A stretch of 5,777 nt of DNA from Clostridiales bacterium (lineage in GTDB: Bacteria; Bacillota; Clostridia; Christensenellales; Aristaeellaceae). The translations under genes were made by a program, and so were the position numbers. How positions within the stretch are numbered: position 1 is the stretch's first letter; every line of letters begins with the position of its first letter. The notes beneath the pieces are model-generated. The model did no database searches. It had not been told where the DNA came from and saw only the letters and a list, made by a program, of their open reading frames with translations. Positions 1-4,683 of this stretch are shown one piece after another. The stretch lies in assembly GCA_012512355.1 (NCBI GenBank), contig JAAZEI010000362.1, positions 1 through 5,777 on the forward strand. The letters run 5' to 3'.

Positions 1-38
1 AGCCCGGCACCCGTTCCAATGACAACCAGGTCAAACAT
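1..38 (-). CDS. N-terminal start of a flavin/NAD(P)-dependent oxidoreductase (partial, runs off left edge)
   Basis: Reading the minus strand from ATG at 38-36 gives MFDLVVIGTGAG and then CTN (Leu), with the rest lying outside the window. A short hydrophobic beta strand ending in a glycine-rich G-x-G-x-G turn within the first 15 residues is the dinucleotide-binding start of Rossmann-fold flavoproteins. The family includes dihydrolipoamide dehydrogenase, mercuric and mycothione reductase-like enzymes. A ribosome binding site (GAGG, minus strand, 50-47) sits 8 nt before the ATG, and a good promoter lies further upstream at 135-164. Another ATG four bases upstream is out of frame and meets a stop after two codons. 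Only 12 full codons are visible, so the reaction and substrate cannot be assigned. The gene is divergent from the 2H phosphoesterase gene. Confidence 0.72.
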   Translation of the reverse strand, partial: MFDLVVIGTGAG

Positions 39-69
39 TCATCTTACCTCTGCTCTCTTAATCGTTCCT

Positions 70-126
70 GTGCAATGTTCAAGCGCGGGCGAGTAAATAT
101 AAGTTTAAGCCCCGAGCCAAATGCAC
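70..126 (-). other. Nested inverted repeats in the leader of the minus-strand gene
   Basis: GTGCA at 70-74 is complementary to TGCAC at 122-126. Inside this pair, CGGG at 86-89 is complementary to CCCG at 111-114. In the minus-strand transcript these would form two nested short stems between the predicted transcription start near 128 and the ribosome binding site at 50-47. The arms are only 5 and 4 bp, so this may be chance. No known riboswitch motif was recognised. Confidence 0.22.
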
Positions 127-134
127 TACAAATT

Positions 135-164
135 ATTATACCCAACTTTGACTCATTTTGCTAA
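135..164 (-). promoter_or_regulatory. Sigma-70/sigma-A promoter for the minus-strand oxidoreductase gene
   Basis: On the minus strand, TTAGCA (164-159, 4 of 6 matches to TTGACA) is followed by an 18-bp spacer and a perfect TATAAT (140-135). Just upstream of the -35, at about 165-185, the minus strand has alternating T and A runs that look like an UP element. Transcription would start near 128, giving a leader of about 90 nt before the ATG at 38. That this drives the flavoprotein gene is inferred from position and orientation. Confidence 0.6.
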
Positions 165-182
165 GTTTTTTCAAAACAAAAA

Positions 183-222
183 CAAGGGCCTCTACTGCTT
201 CCCTTGCCAACAACCTAAGGGG
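183..222. repeat. Competing short inverted repeats (CAAGGG / CCCTTG / AAGGGG)
   Basis: CAAGGG at 183-188 and CCCTTG at 201-206 are perfect 6-bp arms around a 12-bp spacer. CCCTT at 201-205 is also complementary to AAGGG at 217-221. The pattern overlaps the candidate -35 of the plus-strand promoter, so an operator for a dimeric regulator is possible. It is short and unsupported by any known consensus. Confidence 0.25.
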
Positions 223-232
223 ATGATAAACT
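204..232 (+). promoter_or_regulatory. Candidate promoter for the 2H phosphoesterase gene
   Basis: TTGCCA (204-209, 5 of 6 matches to the -35 consensus) is followed by 17 bp and TAAACT (227-232, 4 of 6 matches to the -10). Transcription would begin near 239, giving a leader of about 24 nt. It is the best plus-strand candidate in the divergent region, but the -10 is weak. Confidence 0.35.
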
Positions 233-262
233 CAGCACCAGAAAAGATAAAGGCGGGCAGGC

Positions 263-796
263 ATGAAAAAAAACCTTTGCGTACTGTGGGAGCTTGACCC
301 GGCCAGCAAAGCGCGCTGCGAAGAACTCTCCAGGGCATTCGTGGGGAGCCCCTTTTTATGCACCAGCTTTCATCCGCACATCACCCTGGGCTGCTATGAA
401 AATGTCTCCAGCAGACGCCTGAATAACTATGTCAGACGATTTGCCAAGAAAATTGAACCCTTTAGCGTAAAATTCGATGAGCTGAGCCTGCTCAACCCGC
501 AGCGCCCTGTGTGCCTGCCTGCATTTGACGGGAAGTTAAAAGAGCTCTACGGCAAATTTCATCGGCGCTTTGATGCCTACGCGGACAGGTGGACAGCCAA
601 AGCCATTGGCTTATACACACCGCATGTTTCTTTGGCTTACAGAAGCGGCTCCCTAGACCCTGCCGCCCTCATCCGGCTGACAGAAGCCTTCTCGCCTTTT
701 GAAGCGCAGGTGCAGGGCATCAGCTTATCCTGGATCAGGGGTGAAAATGATTATGAGATACTGGCAAGCTATCCCATACAGTCCAGCCAGAAATAA
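263..796 (+). CDS. 2H phosphoesterase, 2'-5' RNA ligase / cyclic phosphodiesterase family
   Basis: This 177-residue cytoplasmic protein carries the paired H-x-(T/S)-x signatures that define the 2H superfamily. HITL (His39, Thr41) follows a beta strand, and HVSL (His121, Ser123) lies about 80 residues later, the usual spacing of the two symmetrical active-site halves. In the family the two histidines act as acid/base on 2'-5' linkages or 2',3'-cyclic phosphates of RNA; ThpR/LigT of E. coli is the best known member at a similar length. The N-terminus (a short strand, then a helix at about 12-26) and the C-terminal strands fit the two-lobed fold with no truncation. The ATG at 263 has AAGG at 250-253, 9 nt upstream. 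The physiological substrate cannot be read from sequence. It precedes the deacylase gene by 75 nt, and both may be co-transcribed; both would act on RNA or tRNA, which is suggestive only. Confidence 0.85.
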   Translation: MKKNLCVLWELDPASKARCEELSRAFVGSPFLCTSFHPHITLGCYENVSSRRLNNYVRRFAKKIEPFSVKFDELSLLNPQRPVCLPAFDGKLKELYGKFHRRFDAYADRWTAKAIGLYTPHVSLAYRSGSLDPAALIRLTEAFSPFEAQVQGISLSWIRGENDYEILASYPIQSSQK

Positions 797-827
797 ATCG
801 ATGCACAAATAAAGGTATCACTTCATT

Positions 828-851
828 TATATCCTGAAATATATCCTGAAA
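828..851 (+). repeat. Perfect 12-bp tandem duplication (TATATCCTGAAA x2)
   Basis: The unit at 828-839 is repeated exactly at 840-851. It ends 7 bases before the GGAGG ribosome binding site (859-863) of the deacylase gene. It lies in the 75-nt gap between two genes and contains no reading frame of note. It could be a slippage product or a pair of binding half-sites on one helical face spaced 12 bp apart; a role is not shown. Confidence 0.85.
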
Positions 852-871
852 AATCCACGGAGGTTTTATTG

Positions 872-1342
872 ATGTCATTTGAACGGGTGAACACTTTTCT
901 ACAGGAACGCGGCATGGCGCAGCGAGTGCAGGAGTTTGATGTGTCCAGCGCTACCGTGCCCCTGGCTGCCCTGGCCCTGGGCGTTGAAGAATCAAGAATC
1001 GCCAAAACCCTCTCCTTTCGCGGCATGCAAGCACCTGCCATTCTCGTTGTAACCGCAGGAGATGCCCGCATCGACAACGCGAAGTTCAAATCCGCTTTTA
1101 ATATGAAAGCCAAGATGCTCACCTCATCCGAAGTCCGAGAGTACACCGGCCACGAAGTGGGCGGTGTTTGCCCTTTTGATGTTAAACCGGGCATACATAT
1201 CTATTTGGATGAAAGCTTAAAACGCTTCGATGCCGTTTATCCCGCCTGCGGCAGCGCCAACAGCGCCGTAGCGCTTCACCCGGATGAACTGCAGATTTTA
1301 TCCGCGGGTGAGTGGGTCGATATGTGCAAAACAACCCCTTAG
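872..1342 (+). CDS. YbaK/EbsC family aminoacyl-tRNA deacylase (trans-editing domain protein)
   Basis: This 156-residue stand-alone editing domain belongs to the YbaK/ProX superfamily, whose members hydrolyse mischarged aminoacyl-tRNAs, often Cys- or Ala-tRNA(Pro). Numbered from the ATG at 872, visible hallmarks are IAKTL with Lys45 at the position of the family's conserved lysine, GDARID at 63-68, the GHEVGGVCPF loop at 93-102, and the small-residue loop ACGSANSAV at 125-133 near the tRNA 3'-end pocket. Length matches the family (about 155-160). The reading frame can be extended one codon to a TTG at 869, but the GGAGG at 859-863 is 8 nt from the ATG and only 5 from the TTG, so I chose the ATG. 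Which amino acid is cleared cannot be decided; no prolyl-tRNA synthetase gene is nearby. No convincing terminator follows. Confidence 0.88.
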   Translation: MSFERVNTFLQERGMAQRVQEFDVSSATVPLAALALGVEESRIAKTLSFRGMQAPAILVVTAGDARIDNAKFKSAFNMKAKMLTSSEVREYTGHEVGGVCPFDVKPGIHIYLDESLKRFDAVYPACGSANSAVALHPDELQILSAGEWVDMCKTTP

Positions 1343-1411
1343 TACGCCCGTCTTTTGACATCACCTGCTGTCTTCATCCCTTGAGTCTGCCTTGTTGAAT
1401 TGGTCTGTTTG

Positions 1412-1439
1412 TTGACAAAAAAGAACAAATCTTTATAAT
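1412..1439 (+). promoter_or_regulatory. Perfect-consensus sigma-70/sigma-A promoter of the ABC importer operon
   Basis: TTGACA at 1412-1417 and TATAAT at 1434-1439 match the consensus at all 12 positions, with a 16-bp A-rich spacer. Transcription would start near 1446-1447, leaving about 185 nt of untranslated leader before the binding-protein ATG at 1631. A promoter this strong implies high basal transcription, so control is likely to act through a repressor or through the leader RNA. It is the clearest regulatory site in the window. Confidence 0.85.
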
Positions 1440-1451
1440 TAAGTTTAGATA

Positions 1452-1591
1452 CTCAAGAGGCTGATGACAGCGCAAAGACCTGCTCAAACTCTTTTTGGTT
1501 TATGATAAACCGGCTTAGAATACCTTGAGCACAGCCAAAACAATACTCCATATCAATCTTGGACCGCATTGTCTCAGCCTTGCAAGTATGG
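1452..1591 (+). promoter_or_regulatory. Structured 5' leader of the importer operon (candidate cis-regulatory RNA)
   Basis: Within the predicted leader, nested pairs are GGCTG 1459-1463 with CAGCC 1532-1536, GCTCAA 1482-1487 with TTGAGC 1525-1530, and an inner hairpin GGTTTA-TGA-TAAACC at 1497-1511. An alternative is CTCAAG 1452-1457 with CTTGAG 1524-1529, which excludes the GCTCAA pairing and would make the GGCTG/CAGCC pair a pseudoknot. Further on, CCATA 1548-1552 with TATGG 1587-1591 and CTTG 1558-1561 with CAAG 1583-1586 form a second nested element. I could not match it to any known riboswitch. No terminator with a U-run is seen, so translational control would be the likelier mode if it is regulatory. 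Confidence 0.42.
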
Positions 1592-1608
1592 TGTAAACTG
1601 GTAATAAT
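1580..1608 (+). promoter_or_regulatory. Possible secondary promoter close to the binding-protein gene
   Basis: TTGCAA (1580-1585, 4 of 6 matches) is followed by 17 bp and AATAAT (1603-1608, 5 of 6 matches). If used, it would give a leader of about 16 nt that bypasses the structured region. The segment is A/T-rich, so a chance match is likely, and the upstream consensus promoter is far better. Confidence 0.2.
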
Positions 1609-1630
1609 CTAATAATAAAGGAGAATTTAT

Positions 1631-2776
1631 ATGAAAAAACTACTCGCACTGCTCCTGGCATCGATGATGCTGCTCTCCATGACCGCTGTTTTTGCGGATG
1701 TCGCACAAGATGTTGAATCGGCAAAAGAGCTGACCCACGAAGAGCTGGTCCAAAAAGCCAAAGCCGAAGAAGGCACCTTTATTGTCTACGGCAATACAAG
1801 CCGCATCACCACAGCGCTGGAAGACTTCAGCAAGCTGTATGATATCCCCGGCGAGGGGAATAACCTCAAAGACGCGGAAATCTACACCAAACTGGAAATT
1901 GAAATTGACGGCAGCGCAAAAGGTGCCGATATGGTCATGATTCAGGATGGCGCCTCCCTCATCTATATGCTCAACAATGACTACTTGGTCAATTATCTGC
2001 CGGCCGCACTCGCGGGATCCGTCGCGGAAGATGACCAGAACCCCCTGGTGCAGCAGTACATCAACAAGCTGTTCATCTACAGCAACATTGATGACAAGGT
2101 GGCCCCCATCAAGAATGTCTGGGCGCTGACCGAGCCTGCCATGAAAGGCAATGTCATCTTCAAGAACCCCGAGACCGAGCAAGTGAATATGAACTTCCTG
2201 GTGATGCTCACCAGCGACGACTGGTCGGATAAACTCGCTGATGCCTATAAGAGCTATTTTGGCAAGGACATTGAGCTGGGAGACTTTAAAAACGCCGGCT
2301 ACAAGTGGATCGCTGAATTCCTGTCCAACAGCGTGTTCGGCTCTTCTGATACTTCCATTGCAGAAGAAATCAGCCAAACCACCGCCAGCGGAAAAATTGG
2401 CTTGTTTGTACTGAGCAAACTGCGCTCCTCCTCCGTCTTGGCAGACAACCTGACCGTCGCGCAGTATGATGCCTCAGAAAACAACTATACCGTCGAGCCT
2501 TTCTCAGGCTTCATTTATCCCATGTATGCCCTGGTATCCTCAGGCGCGACACGCCCCTACACCGCCATGCTGTTCATCGAGTACCTCATGGGTGCAGAAG
2601 GCTTCGCGCCCTGGGGCAAGAGCATTGGCGCCTATTCCACCAACCAGGACCTTGTACCGCTTGAAGGCGACTTGCCCATCAGTGTGTGGAAAGACAGCCT
2701 GGTCGTTGAAAACCCCGCCTACATCCTCGAAAATTATGAAGATGTATCGACCTTTGTGACCAAATATCTCCAATAG
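1631..2776 (+). CDS. ABC importer substrate-binding protein, extracellular solute-binding family 1 (Fbp/Afu-like)
   Basis: This 381-residue exported protein captures the ligand outside the cytoplasmic membrane and delivers it to the permease encoded next. Residues 1-22 are a classic signal peptide: MKK, a leucine-rich core, and V-F-A before a likely cut after Ala22. There is no cysteine at the cleavage site, so it is not a lipoprotein. The mature part starts with a charged helix, then EEGTFIVYGNTSRITTA (47-62), the first strand and ligand-loop helix of type II binding proteins. The hinge-region segment NVWALTEPAMKGNVIFKNP (162-180) and the C-terminal GFIYPMYALV and IEYLMGAEG stretches (293-322) are typical of the iron/oxyanion/sugar-phosphate branch. 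The first loop has NTSR where FbpA has its iron-ligand His, and no adjacent Tyr pair is present, so a ferric substrate is not supported. A ribosome binding site AAAGGAG (1617-1623) lies 7 nt upstream. The first-gene position plus the following hairpin suggest it is the most abundant component. Confidence 0.88.
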   Translation: MKKLLALLLASMMLLSMTAVFADVAQDVESAKELTHEELVQKAKAEEGTFIVYGNTSRITTALEDFSKLYDIPGEGNNLKDAEIYTKLEIEIDGSAKGADMVMIQDGASLIYMLNNDYLVNYLPAALAGSVAEDDQNPLVQQYINKLFIYSNIDDKVAPIKNVWALTEPAMKGNVIFKNPETEQVNMNFLVMLTSDDWSDKLADAYKSYFGKDIELGDFKNAGYKWIAEFLSNSVFGSSDTSIAEEISQTTASGKIGLFVLSKLRSSSVLADNLTVAQYDASENNYTVEPFSGFIYPMYALVSSGATRPYTAMLFIEYLMGAEGFAPWGKSIGAYSTNQDLVPLEGDLPISVWKDSLVVENPAYILENYEDVSTFVTKYLQ

Positions 2777-2786
2777 TCAACCAATC

Positions 2787-2826
2787 ACACAGGCCGGGCA
2801 GCTACACCCTGCCCGGCCTGTGTTTT
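2787..2826 (+). terminator. Strong intercistronic hairpin with short T-run (partial terminator / mRNA stabiliser)
   Basis: Perfect 15-bp arms, ACACAGGCCGGGCAG at 2787-2801 and its complement at 2809-2823, enclose a 7-nt loop and are followed by TTTT at 2823-2826. The stem is very G+C rich, but the T-run is short, so read-through is expected. It starts 10 bases after the binding-protein stop and ends before the permease ribosome binding site. Such hairpins after binding-protein genes are known in other importer operons (for example malE-malF) to protect the upstream message and lower downstream expression. Confidence 0.85.
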
Positions 2827-2840
2827 AGAAAGAGGGGCCT

Positions 2841-4682
2841 GTGATTAAATCAAATCCTTTGCGCTGGCGCCGGCTCATGGGCCGTGTCCGCTCTTTTTTA
2901 TCAAAGCCCGCGAACATTATTCTGCTGGTATTTTTTATCATCCTCACCCTGCTGACCCTTTATCCCCTGGTCATCCTATTATGGGAAACGGTCATCGTGC
3001 ATGCCGGCCGCGAAGCCAGGGCGATCGGTCTTAAAAAAGGCGCCACCACGTTGTATCATTTCAAACGCTTGCTCTTTACCCTTGATGACGGGGGAGCAGG
3101 CGGCATTCGCCTATCAAACAGCTGGATACAGTTTTACGAGCCGCTGTTTAACACGCTGTCTGTCTCCATCACCTCCTCTGCCATTGCCATTGCTTTTGGC
3201 GGAACCGTGGCATGGTTTGTGGCGCGCACGAACATCAAATACAAAAAGTTTATTTCCACTGTATTTGTATTCCCCTATATTATGCCTTCGTGGACCCTGG
3301 CTTTATTCTGGCAGAGCTTCTTTAAAAATGTCAATGTGGGCACCGGCACATCAAACGGCATCATGGCCTCCGTGTTTGGCATATTTGTCCCCCAATGGTT
3401 TGTGTATGGCTATTTTCCTATCTCCTTTGTTCTGGGCCTTCATTACGCGCCTTTTGCCTACATCCTCATCGGGGGAATCCTGCGCAACATGGACGCCAAC
3501 CTGGAGGAAGCCGCGACCATCCTCAAGACACCCCGCAGTCGAATCCTGTCTCGCATCACCCTGCCCATTGTCATGCCTGCCATGATGTCCACCCTGCTGC
3601 TTGTCTTTGCCAGCAGCATGAGCGCCTATGCGGTCCCCATCTTCCTGGGCTCCCCCGTGCGCTACTATGTGCTGTCAACAAAGATGAAATCGCTGATGGA
3701 TACCTACAGCGGCCAGGCCTATATCATCGCCGCGGTGATGATTTTGTTTGGGGTTATCATTCTGGCACTTAATAAAAAGATGACGGGTTCGCGCAAATCT
3801 TTTACCACGGTGACGGGCAAATCCTCCCAGATTGCCCTGGTCAATCTCAAGCGCGCCAACCGGCCCATCGCCCTGCTGCTGGTGGTGATCCTGGCCCTCG
3901 CGGCAGTGCTGCCGCTGATTACTTTCGCCGCTGAATCCGTCATCATCAAAGCGGGCGATTATTCATTCAGCAACATGACTCTTGAATTTTGGATAGGCAA
4001 AGACCTGCAGTATCTGGATCAGGGGGACAGCAACGGCATCCTGTTTTCACCCAAAGTATGGAAAGCCCTGGGCTACAGCCTGGCCCTTGCCGTGACCTGC
4101 GCGCTGGTGGCAGGCACCAGCGGGATGCTGGTAGGCTATGGAATTGCCAAGCGCAAAAACAGCAAGCTGGCCAACGCCGTCAACAGCCTGTCCTTCTTCC
4201 CCTACCTGATGCCGTCGCTGGCTTTTGGCGCTATCTACCTGGCCATGTCCACGCGCGTTTCATGGCTCAATGGCTTTGTGCTGCTGGCGCTTGTCGGCTC
4301 TGTTAAGTACCTGCCCTTTGCCTCACGCTCCGGCGTAAATGCGATGCTGCAATTGTCTGGCGAAATAGAAGAGGCAGCGCTGGTTGTCGCCGTACCCTGG
4401 TGGAAGCGGATGACGCGGATTATTTTCCCCATCCAAAAAGCAACCTTCCTCTCAGGCTACCTGCTGCCCATGATTTCCTGCATGCGTGAGCTGTCTTTGT
4501 TTGTGCTGCTTGTGCCCACCAGCAACACCATCCTGACGACCATGCTCATGCAGTACTCCGAAAAGGGCTGGGCGCAATTTGGCAACGCCATTAACCTTTT
4601 GATTATCGTGGTCGTTTTGACCCTGAACTTTACTGTCAACAAACTGACCGGAGCGTCAATTGATAAAGGCGTAGGAGGCTAA
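2841..4682 (+). CDS. ABC importer permease with two fused membrane domains (Fbp/Afu-type iron/anion family)
   Basis: This 613-residue inner-membrane protein forms the whole translocation channel in one chain. About 12 hydrophobic segments can be picked out in two sets of six, near residues 26-48, 104-127, 138-160, 180-212, 246-268, 293-310 and then 343-365, 410-433, 447-469, 476-492, 535-557, 583-600. Each half has the cytoplasmic EAA loop that docks on the ATPase: EEAA at 222-225 leading to LP at 241-242, and EEAA at 510-513 leading to FP at 529-530. In both, the usual glycine after EAA is replaced (Lys and Ala). The halves also share F-P-Y-(I/L)-M-P-S at 144-150 and 453-459, pointing to internal duplication. 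Translation starts at GTG 2841 with GAGG at 2832-2835; the in-frame ATG at 2877 has no ribosome site and would remove part of the basic N-terminus. Fused permeases are typical of the ferric/phosphate-ester importers. Confidence 0.92.
   Translation: MIKSNPLRWRRLMGRVRSFLSKPANIILLVFFIILTLLTLYPLVILLWETVIVHAGREARAIGLKKGATTLYHFKRLLFTLDDGGAGGIRLSNSWIQFYEPLFNTLSVSITSSAIAIAFGGTVAWFVARTNIKYKKFISTVFVFPYIMPSWTLALFWQSFFKNVNVGTGTSNGIMASVFGIFVPQWFVYGYFPISFVLGLHYAPFAYILIGGILRNMDANLEEAATILKTPRSRILSRITLPIVMPAMMSTLLLVFASSMSAYAVPIFLGSPVRYYVLSTKMKSLMDTYSGQAYIIAAVMILFGVIILALNKKMTGSRKSFTTVTGKSSQIALVNLKRANRPIALLLVVILALAAVLPLITFAAESVIIKAGDYSFSNMTLEFWIGKDLQYLDQGDSNGILFSPKVWKALGYSLALAVTCALVAGTSGMLVGYGIAKRKNSKLANAVNSLSFFPYLMPSLAFGAIYLAMSTRVSWLNGFVLLALVGSVKYLPFASRSGVNAMLQLSGEIEEAALVVAVPWWKRMTRIIFPIQKATFLSGYLLPMISCMRELSLFVLLVPTSNTILTTMLMQYSEKGWAQFGNAINLLIIVVVLTLNFTVNKLTGASIDKGVGG
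4673..4678 (+). promoter_or_regulatory. Ribosome binding site of the ATPase gene inside the permease gene end
   Basis: AGGAGG overlaps the last codons of the permease gene and lies 5 nt before the ATPase ATG at 4684. The permease stop (4680-4682) and this ATG are one base apart, so ribosomes finishing the permease can restart on the ATPase. This fixes the ATPase start and indicates translational coupling. Confidence 0.8.
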
Positions 4683-4683
4683 G

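Noticed and set aside
823..1194. 123-codon minus-strand frame opposite the deacylase gene
   Set aside because: It overlaps the conserved plus-strand YbaK domain and has no features of its own.
1357..1372. GACA...TGTC after the deacylase gene as a terminator
   Set aside because: It is only a 4-bp stem with no T-run after it.
1461..1490. CTGATGA followed by a CAG...CTG mini-stem, resembling a hammerhead ribozyme core
   Set aside because: The required GAAA after stem II is absent (CTCAAA instead), and no matching stem III with a cleavage triplet could be laid out.
1556..1575. TTGGACCGCA resembling the T-box antiterminator sequence
   Set aside because: The full T-box bulge sequence, the specifier stem and a downstream terminator are all missing.
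1515..1724. 69-codon minus-strand frame across the leader and signal-peptide region
   Set aside because: It overlaps the binding-protein start and the leader, with no ribosome site or plausible domain.
1640..2377. 245-codon open frame on the minus strand opposite the binding-protein gene
   Set aside because: It lies wholly within a well-supported gene on the other strand, has no ribosome site or family motifs, and its open length follows from codon bias of the real gene.
3001..3772. Long plus-strand frames inside the permease gene (3001-3585 and 3395-3772)
   Set aside because: They are out-of-frame readings of the permease with low-complexity Pro/Ser/His-rich products. The permease frame has clear membrane segments and EAA motifs through the same stretch.
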